Numbered from the stretch's first letter, positions 1-7,446 are shown. The stretch: DNA of 11,605 nucleotides from an uncultured Collinsella sp. (GCA_900548565.1 URKV01000052.1:1-11605), one strand, 5' to 3'. Program-made: numbers and translations. The notes: generated by a model from the letters alone, not told the origin.

Positions 1-48
1 TCTACACGCGTAAGATCGTCGGCAGCGTCAGATGTGTATAAGAGACAG
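1..48 (+). other. Nextera i5-side adapter (artefact)
   Basis: This is not genomic DNA. Bases 1-7 are the end of the P5 oligo, 8-15 (GCGTAAGA) match an 8-base Nextera i5 index, which I recall as S517, 16-29 are the Nextera read-1 primer segment and 30-48 are the 19-base Tn5 mosaic end. Native sequence starts at base 49. Any open reading frame beginning in this stretch with the peptide MYKRQ is an artefact of translating the mosaic end from its internal GTG. Confidence 0.98.
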
Positions 49-178
49 CCGGAGACCCTCCCTGCCGTCACATGCTTCAAGCTGTTGTTGTTCCTCGCCG
101 CTTCCGCGGCTCGAGGCCCCCGTTCTCCTCGGCGGGGTTGTCTAAGGGTCTTGTTGAAACTCTGCCTTTTGCTGAAAG
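49..178. other. Contig-edge region without recognisable gene
   Basis: I see no convincing protein in these 130 bases in any frame: the reading frames are short, arginine-rich or cysteine-rich, and have no ribosome binding site. The stretch is GC-rich and structured. Bases 93-116 can fold into a stem with a TTCC tetraloop (CCTCG and CCGC arms, with a two-base bulge). It may be the tail of a gene or RNA cut off by the contig end, or plain intergenic DNA. It does not match the tRNA, tmRNA, RNase P or SRP RNA hallmarks I know. Confidence 0.5.
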
Positions 179-213
179 AAAAACGGGGGATGCGGTGTGC
201 ATCCCCCGTTTTT
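179..213. terminator. Strong bidirectional intrinsic terminator
   Basis: A perfect 15-bp inverted repeat (arms 179-193 and 199-213) with a five-base loop has a GGGGGATGC core. It is flanked by an A-run on the left and a T-run on the right, so it makes a stem plus U-tract on either strand. On the minus strand it lies 7 bases after the stop of the phosphodiesterase gene and ends that transcript. It would also stop plus-strand transcription entering from the lost left neighbour. Confidence 0.93.
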
Positions 214-220
214 GTTGCGG

Positions 221-688
221 TCAGCCTAGGTCAATAAACTTGGTACTTATGATCTTGCCGTCTTTGACGAGCATTCTGGCCATGGTGGGGCCTCGGGTGC
301 CTCTGGGGTAGCTGGCGCTGCCCGGGTTGAGGACTAAGCAACGGCCCACTTGGGCTTCTTTGGTTACGTGGGTGTGTCCGTTGATGGCTACGTCTACGGA
401 TCCCACCGGAAGGTCTTCGCGGTAGTGGGCTACGGCGAATTTAAGGCCTTCGTAGGTAAAGAGCGCAAGACGGTCTACATCGGGGCCGTAGTCGCGGTAG
501 TAATCGTTGTTGCCCAGTACGGCCCGCACGGGGGCGATGGTGCATAGGTGCTCGTAGTCCATCTCTGACGTAAGGTCGCCGGCGTGGATAATCAGATCCG
601 CGCCCTCAAGCTCGTCCAGGAGCGCAGGCGACAAATAGCCGTGGGTGTCCGAGATGATGTCGATGCGCTTGGCGCTTGCACTGTTCAT
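221..688 (-). CDS. YfcE/MJ0936-type metallophosphoesterase
   Basis: The product is a 155-residue single-domain metallophosphoesterase of the MJ0936/YfcE family, cytosolic enzymes that bind two metal ions and cleave phosphodiesters in vitro; the natural substrate is usually unknown. Visible metal ligands are D14 and H16 (SDTHG), D38 (HAGD), N60/N61-D62 (GNND), H88 (AHY), and H105 and H107 (GHTH), followed by the typical NPGS at 121-124. Length is normal for the family. The usual THGH motif reads AHYRED here, keeping only the first histidine. I chose the ATG at 688 because GGAAGGG sits just upstream; an extension to 742 would run into the preceding terminator. The gene stands after the terminator of the upstream regulator gene and ends before a strong terminator, so it is probably monocistronic. 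Family call is firm; physiological role unknown. Confidence 0.93.
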   Translation of the reverse strand: MNSASAKRIDIISDTHGYLSPALLDELEGADLIIHAGDLTSEMDYEHLCTIAPVRAVLGNNDYYRDYGPDVDRLALFTYEGLKFAVAHYREDLPVGSVDVAINGHTHVTKEAQVGRCLVLNPGSASYPRGTRGPTMARMLVKDGKIISTKFIDLG

Positions 689-728
689 GGGATCCCTTCC
701 GCAAAAAAACGATTCGGCAGATACATAC

Positions 729-780
729 AAAAAAGGCCCCACGGCTCCGCAGACGATGGGTCTACAGGGCTGCGGGGCCA
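729..780 (-). terminator. Intrinsic terminator after response regulator 1
   Basis: Read on the minus strand, GGCCCC and a following GCAG pair with CTGC and GGGGCC across about 50 bases, with an unpaired segment in the 3' arm, and the stem runs directly into six T residues (729-734). It starts 6 bases after the stop of the LytTR regulator gene and separates it from the phosphodiesterase gene. A second T-run, seven bases long (about 703-709), lies just before the phosphodiesterase ribosome binding site but has no clear stem of its own. Confidence 0.8.
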
Positions 781-785
781 GTGTG

Positions 786-1502
786 CTAGAGACTCAGAGC
801 CTTCTTGAGCGGCACGACGCGGCGGCGCGAAACCGGCACGCGTTCGTCGACGCCCGTAATGCCCAGCTGGATGGCGCCCGAGGGCACCGTCTCCACATCC
901 GTGACGCACGCCAAGTTGACGATATAGCGGCGGTGAACACGGAAGAAGCCAAAGTCGCAGAGCTTGGCCTCAAACTGCGCCAGCGAGGTCGTCGACAAAA
1001 AGCGATCATCGACGGTATAGATGCAGGAGTAATCGTCCTTGGCCATGATAAAGCGAATGTCGTCCACGGGAATGAGCACCTTGCGGCCGCCCTTTTCCAC
1101 CGGGATACGCTCGATGGTCACCTTGCTGTCCGTAACCGGCTTGGCGCGTTGCATGACCTTCTCGATCGCGCGATCCAAGCGAGCTTCTTCGACTGGCTTC
1201 ATCAGATAATCGACGGCATCCACGTCGAATGCCTCGACCGCATGGTCACTATACGCAGTCACAAACACGATCGCCGGCGGATTTTTGAGCTTATGCAGCG
1301 CCTCGGCAAGTTGCAGGCCCGAGGCACCGGGCATCGAGATATCGAGAAACACGACATCCACGCGACTTTCCATAAGCATCTCGATGGCGGAGCGGACGCT
1401 CGACGCCTCCGTGATCGTGCCGATCTTGCCCGTTTGCTCGAGCAGGAAGCGAAGCTCCGAGCGAGCCGGCGCCTCATCATCCACAATCATCGCACGCAGC
1501 AT
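786..1502 (-). CDS. LytTR-family response regulator (system 1)
   Basis: This 238-residue transcription factor consists of an N-terminal receiver domain (about 1-120) and a C-terminal LytTR DNA-binding domain (about 135-238). Receiver residues are all present: acidic pair D8/D9, phospho-acceptor D54 (FLDISMPG), T82 (VTA) and K102-P103 (MKP). The LytTR part shows the usual FFRVHRRYIVNL stretch near 186-197 and the VPVSRRR segment near 222-228. It should be phosphorylated by the kinase encoded 72 bases upstream and then bind DNA, typically a pair of 9-bp repeats. The start is the ATG at 1502, with GAAAGG about 10 bases upstream; the TTG at 1523 would take that site into the coding region. The 72-base gap to the kinase gene can form a weak stem (1528-1538 with 1558-1565) but has no terminator, so the two are probably one transcript. 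It is clearly a paralogue of the regulator at 6674-7408. Confidence 0.95.
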   Translation of the reverse strand: MLRAMIVDDEAPARSELRFLLEQTGKIGTITEASSVRSAIEMLMESRVDVVFLDISMPGASGLQLAEALHKLKNPPAIVFVTAYSDHAVEAFDVDAVDYLMKPVEEARLDRAIEKVMQRAKPVTDSKVTIERIPVEKGGRKVLIPVDDIRFIMAKDDYSCIYTVDDRFLSTTSLAQFEAKLCDFGFFRVHRRYIVNLACVTDVETVPSGAIQLGITGVDERVPVSRRRVVPLKKALSL

Positions 1503-1574
1503 AGGGATAAAACCTTTCGTCAACTAACTACGCCGGGCATCCGCCGCATGACGTTGAGCCCGTAGCCTTTTATT

Positions 1575-2918
1575 TTACTCTTGAATGTCAAAGATGCTCT
1601 CTGACAAATCAAGATGAAGGAGCACTTTGGTGCCCTTGCCCGGCGCCGATTCGACACGCGTATAGGAGTGCGGCCCATAAAAGCGATGGATGCGCTCCGA
1701 AATATTGTGCATGGCCACACCGGCGCCGCCACCCTGGGGAGAGCTGGCGTCGGGACGGGCAGAGCGCTCGTCAAACAGTCTGGCGGCGGTACCCTCATCC
1801 ATGCCCACGCCATTATCGGCCACGGCAATCAAGATTGCATCCTCGCCGTCTTGGTGAACGGTCACGTCGATCCTCAGGGCGTCGTCATCGCCCATACCAT
1901 GACGTACGGCGTTCTCGACAATCGGCTGGATCACGAACGCCGGCACCAGCGTATCTTCCACGTCCTCGGACACATCGAACGTCGCAAGCACGCGGTCCTC
2001 GCCAAAGCGGGCCTTCTCAAAGGTAAGGTAGCGCTTGGTCTGTGCAACCTCGCGCGAGACCGGAATGAGCGATCCCGAGTTGTCGAGCGTGGCACGATAG
2101 AACGATGAGAACTCACGAAGCAGTTCGCGGGCCCGCAGCGGGTCGGTGCGCGTAAACGATGCAATGGTGTTCAGCGTGTTGAACAGGAAGTGCGGGTTAA
2201 TCTGCGCCTGCAGCGCACGCACCTCAGCGCGCGCTGTGAGTTCCTTTTGCACCTCGAGCTCGTGGATGGCGAGCTGCGTGGACAAGATCTCGGCAAAGCC
2301 CGAGGCAAGCGCGTACTGGGTGCGGTCGACGGCGCGCGGGGTCTTGTAGTAGAACTTGAGCGTGCCGACGGTACGATCGCCCACCTTGATGGGGGCGATA
2401 ATGCCGGCGGGGACTTGGTTGTGCGAGCCATCCGAGCCCACGACATCCACCATACGGTTGAACGACTGCACGATGCCATGTTCGATAACGTAGCGCGTGG
2501 CAAGCGTGTGGATGGGAGAATCTGGCAGTAGTTTTTCCTCAAACTCGCCCGCGCAGGCCAACACGTTGCCCTCGTCGGTGATGGCCACCGTCATGGCGCG
2601 CGTCTCGGGCAAAATGCGCCGGCACACCAAACGCGCCGACTCCTGCGTCAGACCGCCCTTAATGTCCTCGAGCATGGCCGAGGCCACCGAGAGCGTCTCC
2701 TCGGTGTACTGGGAGCGCACCGAATCGGGATTGAGCGTCAAAAAGATAAAGATGCACAGAAAGATGCACAGCAGCGCGCAGGCAATCACCGTGGCGATCG
2801 GCTCGATACCGGTCACCAAGGCAAAAATAAAGTACACCAGCACGCAAATGGCGCAGGCAATGGCAATGATGCGAAAGATTGATATTGAACTATCGCGCTG
2901 GGCGCGGCGGTCGATCAT
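1575..2918 (-). CDS. LytS/YehU-like sensor histidine kinase (system 1)
   Basis: This 447-residue membrane sensor kinase is the likely partner of the LytTR regulator that follows. Two hydrophobic helices lie at about 14-34 and 40-61 with almost no loop between them. A GAF-like region follows (about 75-215, ending with AGIIAPIKVGDRTVGTLKFYY), then a short helix, the HisK (PF06580-type) box QAQINPHFLFNTLNTI with catalytic H243, and an ATPase domain with N336 in the N box (QPIVENAVRHG), DNGVGM at 368-373 and a glycine-rich segment near 396-404. All catalytic motifs are intact. Unlike LytS, it lacks the multi-helix 5TMR-LYT sensor and keeps only a hairpin of two helices, so the signal probably enters through the GAF-like part. 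Its ATG overlaps the glycosyltransferase stop as ATGA, and GGAGGGGG lies upstream, so translation is probably coupled. The ligand cannot be read from the sequence. Confidence 0.95.
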   Translation of the reverse strand: MIDRRAQRDSSISIFRIIAIACAICVLVYFIFALVTGIEPIATVIACALLCIFLCIFIFLTLNPDSVRSQYTEETLSVASAMLEDIKGGLTQESARLVCRRILPETRAMTVAITDEGNVLACAGEFEEKLLPDSPIHTLATRYVIEHGIVQSFNRMVDVVGSDGSHNQVPAGIIAPIKVGDRTVGTLKFYYKTPRAVDRTQYALASGFAEILSTQLAIHELEVQKELTARAEVRALQAQINPHFLFNTLNTIASFTRTDPLRARELLREFSSFYRATLDNSGSLIPVSREVAQTKRYLTFEKARFGEDRVLATFDVSEDVEDTLVPAFVIQPIVENAVRHGMGDDDALRIDVTVHQDGEDAILIAVADNGVGMDEGTAARLFDERSARPDASSPQGGGAGVAMHNISERIHRFYGPHSYTRVESAPGKGTKVLLHLDLSESIFDIQE

Positions 2919-4102
2919 TCGGCCCCCTCCAGGATACTGATCAGTTGTGCGTCACGCCAAAGCCCGTCCATGATCTTGGGCCAAAAGCTCTGGAAACGCA
3001 GATAGCTTGCAGCGTTTTGGCGCGCATAGGCCTTTGCCTCGCCGATACCATGGCGCCAGATGCGCAGGTAGCCCTCATGCTCGCGGGTAAACACGCTGCG
3101 GACCATAGCGGTCTTGCGCACGCGATCGTCGAGCTCGCGCGAAATCCACGGGCCCGGGTAGGGCATGAGTGATGCCGCCGTAACGGGAATGAGCTCCTTT
3201 TGATGCGCGGCGAATGTCAACTTGGCCCGTTCGTAGTACCAACGGTATACATCCTGCATAAAGCGCGGTGAGCGCTTTTCGGACTCCGGAGGCAGATGGC
3301 GCACGGTCCACTCGTTATCGAACCACACGTCGTAGCCGAACATGCGCATGTTAAACAGGTAGTCCAGATCCTCGCCGCGGGTGATAAACGGGTCGAAGGC
3401 CACACGCGTAAAGGCGCGGGCGTGCAGGGCCATCAGGCCGCCGCATACGTAATTGGAGCGCGAGATGCGGGTGCCCGAGAGCGCCTTTTTCATCCAGCGA
3501 TTGAACTCGATACGCTTGGTCCACCAGCGATGGCAAATGCCCACTTTGTCCGTGGGAGCCAGCGGCGACCCGTCGCGATCGTAAAAGTATCCGCTCTTGA
3601 CTAAAATCGGCAGGCCCTGACGCGTCTGCTGGCCCAGCGCATAGGTCGCACGCTTCATAAAGTCGGCATCGATGACGGTCTCGTCGTCATCCAAAAACAC
3701 AACCGCGTCGTGCCCCAGCACCGCCGCGCAGGCAAGACCCATGTTGCGGATGGCGCCGTAGCCGCGCAGGCTCACGCACTCGCCCGAGCCTTTGGGCGCA
3801 ATCTGTGCCACGCGGTCGGCAACACGCGAAGCCTGAGTATTGGTAACGACGGTGACCTTAAGTGTGGGATGCGCATTAACGATTTCGTGCACGCGATGGG
3901 ATACGTCGGCCGTGGCAGAAACCGGACAGACCACCAAGAGAATGATGCGCGGAATGTCGCGCACCTGTTCGAGTGAAGTCAGGCAGCGATCGAGTTCCGG
4001 GTTGGCGGCATTGAGCGACGTCGAGTGATCGTAGGTGCCGGGAGCGTTTGCTTGGGTATCATCGCCCGCCCAATATGTTGGGATCACAACCGTGGCGTTC
4101 AT
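2915..4102 (-). CDS. Family 2 (GT-A) glycosyltransferase
   Basis: This 395-residue enzyme has a GT-A nucleotide-sugar fold of the GT2 type, expected to transfer a sugar to a glycan, lipid or protein acceptor on the cytosolic face. It opens with MNATVVIPTYW, the usual first strand. A DxD-like metal site FLDDDE sits at 136-141, preceded by a GAIRNMGL segment (116-123) typical of GT2 enzymes. A candidate catalytic-base motif RGEDLDY is at 242-248. No membrane helix is visible, so it is probably soluble or peripheral. About 120 residues after the GT-A core, rich in aromatic and basic residues, may form an acceptor-binding tail. The ATG at 4102 is preceded by AAGGAGGG; the longer frame reaching 4147 would cross the leader hairpin. 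The stop overlaps the sensor kinase start by 4 bases. Donor and acceptor are unknown; a role in a cell-wall or capsular polysaccharide is only a guess. Confidence 0.88.
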   Translation of the reverse strand: MNATVVIPTYWAGDDTQANAPGTYDHSTSLNAANPELDRCLTSLEQVRDIPRIILLVVCPVSATADVSHRVHEIVNAHPTLKVTVVTNTQASRVADRVAQIAPKGSGECVSLRGYGAIRNMGLACAAVLGHDAVVFLDDDETVIDADFMKRATYALGQQTRQGLPILVKSGYFYDRDGSPLAPTDKVGICHRWWTKRIEFNRWMKKALSGTRISRSNYVCGGLMALHARAFTRVAFDPFITRGEDLDYLFNMRMFGYDVWFDNEWTVRHLPPESEKRSPRFMQDVYRWYYERAKLTFAAHQKELIPVTAASLMPYPGPWISRELDDRVRKTAMVRSVFTREHEGYLRIWRHGIGEAKAYARQNAASYLRFQSFWPKIMDGLWRDAQLISILEGAE

Positions 4103-4124
4103 ACCTTTACCCTCCTTGCAACAC

Positions 4125-4160
4125 AAAAACGGGGCGCCGCCAAACACAGGCGACGCCCCG
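4125..4160 (-). terminator. Terminator-like hairpin in glycosyltransferase leader
   Basis: On the minus strand a 12-bp stem with one mismatch (arms 4149-4160 and 4130-4141) and a 7-base loop is followed directly by five T residues (4125-4129), the form of an intrinsic terminator. The U-tract ends only 7 bases before the AAGGAGGG ribosome site (4110-4117) of the glycosyltransferase. It is 125 bases beyond the stop of the UMF1 carrier gene. It may end that upstream transcript, or act as an attenuator in the leader of the glycosyltransferase-kinase-regulator operon, since no complete promoter fits between it and the start codon. Confidence 0.8.
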
Positions 4161-4168
4161 CGACCTAG

Positions 4169-4206
4169 CTGATTCCATCATACCCACTTGGGCTAAACAT
4201 TGCTCA
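4169..4206 (-). promoter_or_regulatory. Possible promoter of the GT-kinase-regulator operon
   Basis: The minus strand has a good -10 hexamer TATGAT at 4177-4182. The -35 is weak: GAGCAA at 17 bases or TGAGCA at 18 bases upstream. A short dyad CCCA-nn-TGGG (4183-4192) touches the -10. Transcription from here would begin near 4170 and run straight through the hairpin at 4125-4160 before reaching the ribosome site. Judged by eye only. Confidence 0.4.
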
Positions 4207-4284
4207 GAAGTCAGAATGATTTATGCGGCTACTTCCAAAAGAGTACTGCAGATAGGCACAATTGCTGTACTGAGCCCGGTTGCC

Positions 4285-5535
4285 TTACGCCGCCGCCTGA
4301 GCCATGCGGGACAGACGGACCAGCAGCACAAAGCCAACAACCAGCAGCACGCCAATAGAAAGGACGCCCAGCGACGGGTTGCCGGTCAGCGAGGTGACAA
4401 CCGACACCAGGAAGGTGCCCATAACGCTTGCGTAACGGCCAAAGATATCGAAGAAGCCGTAGTACTCGTTGGACTTTTCCTTGGGGATGATGCGGCCAAA
4501 GTAGCTACGGCTGAGCGCCTGTACGCCGCCCTGGAACAGGCCGACCATAATGGCAAGCACCCAAAACTCAAAGGCGGTCTTTAGGAAGAACGCGGCGAAC
4601 AGCACAATGCCCATATAGGCGGCGACTGCCACCAAGATCATGTTGAGCGTGCCCACGCGGCCGGCGAGCTTGCCGTAGATGATGGCGGACGGAAAGGCCA
4701 CGAACTGCGTAACGAGCAGCGCCAGGACCAACTGGGTCGAATCGATGCCCAAGGCCGATCCGTAGCTGGTTGCCATGGAAATGACCGTGTGCACACCGTC
4801 GATATAGAAGAAGAACGCGATCATGTAGACCAGCACGGTCTTGTTGTGGGCGATCTCGCGCATGGTGTGTCCGACCTCGGAGAACACACCGCCCACGATG
4901 TGGCCGATAGTGTCCTCAGGACCGCGCTCGCGACCGTACTTTTGCTTATAGGTGCGAATGAGCGGCAGGGTAAAGACGAGCCACCAGGCACCAGTGATGA
5001 TAAACGACAGACGCGTTGCCAGCATGGTAGGGACGCCAAGAGCGGGGCCACCCATGATGAGCGCCAGGCAGATGACGAACGGCACGGTGGAACCGATGTA
5101 GCCCCAGGCATAGCCCGAGCTGGACACGGCGTCCATGCGCTCGTCGGTGGTAATGTCGGGCAGCATGGCGTCGTAGAACGTCATAGAAGAGTTAAGGCCG
5201 ATGGTGCACAGCACGTACACGGTCAAAAATGCCATGGCGGACATTGGGATAGCCTGCGCCAGGCAAAGCACCAGGCCCGTGAGGAAGAAGCCCAAGAAGA
5301 ACTTGATCTTGTTGCCGGCGTAGTCGGCAAGCGCGCCCAGAATGGGCATGAGCATGGCGATAACCAGCGAGGCGATCGTCTGCGCATTGCCCCAGGCGAC
5401 CACCAGGTCGGCCGAAGAAGCGCCGGTATTGATGGCGTTAAAGTAAATAGGCACCACCGAGGTATTGAGCAGCACGAGGGCCGAATTGCCCACATCATAC
5501 ATAACCCAGTTACGCTCGAGCTTGGTGTATTTCAT
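4285..5535 (-). CDS. UMF1/Atg22-family MFS transporter
   Basis: This 416-residue integral membrane carrier has about 12 hydrophobic segments and belongs to the UMF1 branch of the major facilitator superfamily, related to the yeast vacuolar amino-acid effluxer Atg22. Signature stretches are ERNWVMYDVGNSA at 7-19, the MFS-like loop after helix 2 (GALADYAGNK, 67-76), FYDAMLPDIT then SSSGYAWGYIGS at 120-149, DGVHTV at 246-251 and GGVQALSRSYFGRIIP at 336-351. A charged loop of about 40 residues (194-233) divides the two halves. The start ATG has GAAGGG 9 bases upstream. The 101-base gap to the phospholipase-like gene upstream holds only a weak GGGC/GCCC stem followed by CTTT and no clear promoter, so co-transcription is possible. 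Substrate is not predictable; amino acids or small metabolites are plausible from Atg22. Its position between two LytS/LytTR systems makes it a candidate target of one of them. Confidence 0.92.
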   Translation of the reverse strand: MKYTKLERNWVMYDVGNSALVLLNTSVVPIYFNAINTGASSADLVVAWGNAQTIASLVIAMLMPILGALADYAGNKIKFFLGFFLTGLVLCLAQAIPMSAMAFLTVYVLCTIGLNSSMTFYDAMLPDITTDERMDAVSSSGYAWGYIGSTVPFVICLALIMGGPALGVPTMLATRLSFIITGAWWLVFTLPLIRTYKQKYGRERGPEDTIGHIVGGVFSEVGHTMREIAHNKTVLVYMIAFFFYIDGVHTVISMATSYGSALGIDSTQLVLALLVTQFVAFPSAIIYGKLAGRVGTLNMILVAVAAYMGIVLFAAFFLKTAFEFWVLAIMVGLFQGGVQALSRSYFGRIIPKEKSNEYYGFFDIFGRYASVMGTFLVSVVTSLTGNPSLGVLSIGVLLVVGFVLLVRLSRMAQAAA

Positions 5536-5636
5536 GGACAGGGACCCTTCGTATTCGCCCGATATGCAGTTAGTTCATCGTACCCCAATTGTCCAGAACC
5601 GCCGGTAAGGATTCGGCAAAGGGGCACGCACGGGCC

Positions 5637-6581
5637 CTATTCCTCGCGGTCGAACTCCTCATCGGCTTCGAGCACGCGACCGCTGTAGTTGACGTGACTG
5701 GTCACGGCATCCATGTCACCGGTCTCGATGAAACGTGCGACCGTGCACTCGTAATCGACCAGCGCGCGATCAAAGACCTCGGGGAAACTCTCGTTCGAGA
5801 CCTCGTCGGTAAAGGGATTCTTCCATGTCAGATGGCCCAGGTTACCGGTGCGCTCGGGCAGCTCCGTCGTCACGCGATGGGCAAGGCCGTCGAGCAGCGA
5901 GTAGTCGTGCACCAAGCCCTCAACCAGCGAGATCGCGCGCGTCTTTGCGGAGCCGGCCGGCTCAATCGCGCGGTAAAGTCGCTGCATATTGGCAACGGCA
6001 GCACCGTACTCCCCTGCCGGAATGTCAATGCCGTACACGCGTCCGGCAACATAGCTCATCAGCACGCCGGCCACGCGATTGATGCGATCGGTGGTGACGA
6101 TCTCGCCCGCCGGCGGATAATCGTCGACCGTAGCGCCATCGCGTTTAAGCTGCAGCATCAGCACATCCAGGTCGCTCTCGATCACGGCATGGACCTGACT
6201 GCTCGAGTTCTCAAGCTCTGAATCGGACTCCACGATGCCAAACTGCTGCTCATAGACAAAGGGATGGGCGTTGCGGTCGAGCACGTAATGAGACAGCAGG
6301 CCCAGCGCAAAGGCGCGACCCAAGCTGGCGTCGCGCGGCAGCAGATGCGACACGCCGTCGCGCAGGCACGCGAACTGGCGAGACATGCGCGACCGATGCA
6401 TGACCTGCGCCAGCAGCGTGCAGTCGGAAACACGCGGTGTCAGAATGTGAAAGAAGAACGGGTCGGGGCCTTGGTTGCCCAAGATAAAGGCAATGCGCTC
6501 TTCATCGGACGTGATGACGCCCTGCGGAAGACGGTCGATGCTTTCCTCGCCAAACAGATGATGGGTGATAAGCGCGGGCAT
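5637..6581 (-). CDS. Zinc-dependent phospholipase C-like protein
   Basis: This 314-residue protein belongs to the zinc-dependent phospholipase C superfamily (PF00882-like), all-helical enzymes that use clustered His and Asp residues to bind zinc. Candidate ligands are H7/H8 near the N-terminus (ALITHHLFGEE), D40 and H45 (NQGPDPFFFH), the family hallmark GLLSHYVLDRNAHP with H98, D102 and H106, and H131 with E135 (VHAVIESD). There is no signal peptide or membrane helix, so unlike secreted clostridial phospholipase C it should stay in the cytosol; substrates of such intracellular members are not established. The ATG at 6581 has GAAAGGA 5-6 bases upstream; a GTG at 6611 would absorb this site. 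It follows response regulator 2 by 92 bases, with only a weak GACGG/CCGTC stem between, so it may be the third gene of that operon. Family call is firm; phospholipase activity is not proven. Confidence 0.88.
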   Translation of the reverse strand: MPALITHHLFGEESIDRLPQGVITSDEERIAFILGNQGPDPFFFHILTPRVSDCTLLAQVMHRSRMSRQFACLRDGVSHLLPRDASLGRAFALGLLSHYVLDRNAHPFVYEQQFGIVESDSELENSSSQVHAVIESDLDVLMLQLKRDGATVDDYPPAGEIVTTDRINRVAGVLMSYVAGRVYGIDIPAGEYGAAVANMQRLYRAIEPAGSAKTRAISLVEGLVHDYSLLDGLAHRVTTELPERTGNLGHLTWKNPFTDEVSNESFPEVFDRALVDYECTVARFIETGDMDAVTSHVNYSGRVLEADEEFDREE

Positions 6582-6673
6582 AATGATCCTTTCGATTTCA
6601 TTCGATGCCACCCATTATGCCCACCGCGCGCCCATGCCAAACCTGCGATGGTAAACGACGGCATGCAGACCGT

Positions 6674-7408
6674 CTACGCAAGCCCCAAGTGTGCTTTAAC
6701 CTCGGCAGCGCGACGGCGGGACACGGGCACCGTCGAGGTTACGCGATCGAGTCTGAGCTCCATAAGACCCGTGGAACCGATCTCGACATTGTGCACGTCT
6801 TCCAAATTGACCAGGTAGCTGCGATGAACGCGAATAAAGCCCTCGGAGTCCAAGCGACGCTCGAGCGAAGAGATCGACTCATTGATCAGGTACGTTCCCT
6901 CGGCGCAGACGGCGTTGCAAAAATCGGCGCGCGCCTCAAAGTAGCAGACGTCTGCGGCGGGAATGAACACCTTTTTGCCCCCGCGGTCCACCGTCAGACG
7001 CAAAGGTTGGCGCGGAGCATGGATAACACGACGGGCACCCAAGGCTGCCTCGATCTTGTCGAGTGCCTTTGACAGGCGTGCGTCCTCGACCGGCTTGACG
7101 ACATAGTCGACCGCATCGAGGTTATACGCATCGGCGGCAAATTCGGCAAACGCTGTCACAAACACAACCACCGGCGGCGTCTTTAGGTTCTGCAGCGTCT
7201 CGGCAAGCTCAATTCCCGAGCGACCGGGCATGGTAATGTCTAAAAACAGCACGTCGGGCTTGTTCGACAGAATCGACTCCACGGCTTCGGTGACATTGCC
7301 CGCCTCGGCAATCTGACCCACACGCGCATCCTTTTCCAACAGATAGCGTAGCTCAGCCCTAATGGGAGGCTCGTCATCAACCACCAAGATGTTCCAGCCT
7401 TCGGACAT
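6674..7408 (-). CDS. LytTR-family response regulator (system 2)
   Basis: This 244-residue regulator has a receiver domain (about 4-125) and a LytTR DNA-binding domain (about 135-240). The receiver has acidic residues D11/D12, phospho-acceptor D57 (FLDITMPG), T85 and K105-P106 (VKP), so it should be a normal phospho-switch. The LytTR part contains FIRVHRSYLVNL and VPVSRRR, as in the paralogue at 786-1502; by eye about half of the receiver residues are the same in the two. The start ATG is preceded by AGGGGAA with 8 bases spacing. It lies 38 bases after the kinase gene without a terminator, so the two form one operon. The differing effector-face residues between the paralogues suggest separate DNA sites or partial overlap, but this cannot be settled here. 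Confidence 0.95.
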   Translation of the reverse strand: MSEGWNILVVDDEPPIRAELRYLLEKDARVGQIAEAGNVTEAVESILSNKPDVLFLDITMPGRSGIELAETLQNLKTPPVVVFVTAFAEFAADAYNLDAVDYVVKPVEDARLSKALDKIEAALGARRVIHAPRQPLRLTVDRGGKKVFIPAADVCYFEARADFCNAVCAEGTYLINESISSLERRLDSEGFIRVHRSYLVNLEDVHNVEIGSTGLMELRLDRVTSTVPVSRRRAAEVKAHLGLA

Positions 7409-7446
7409 ATGTGCTTCCCCTCTTTTTCTCTCAATCCAACCGCGTG

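Noticed and set aside
49..178. Structural RNA (tRNA, tmRNA, SRP or RNase P fragment)
   Set aside because: Hairpins are present, but none of the conserved loops or CCA end that I know of these RNAs is visible.
34..237. Short protein beginning MYKRQ
   Set aside because: Its start lies in the Nextera mosaic end and it runs through the terminator; it is an artefact.
645..1565. 306-codon open frame on the plus strand
   Set aside because: It is antisense to response regulator 1, rich in Arg/His/Asp, without ribosome site or recognisable motif.
1503..1574. Small peptide or regulatory element between kinase 1 and regulator 1
   Set aside because: A tiny frame (MRRMPGVVS) and a weak bulged stem are present, but there is no ribosome site or U-tract; normal spacer is more likely.
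5536..5636. Promoter of the UMF1 carrier gene
   Set aside because: TGGACA and several AT-rich hexamers occur, but no -35/-10 pair with proper spacing is convincing.
4789..5688. 299-codon plus-strand frame
   Set aside because: It is the shadow of the UMF1 carrier gene: a His/Gly/Arg-rich translation opposite hydrophobic codons.
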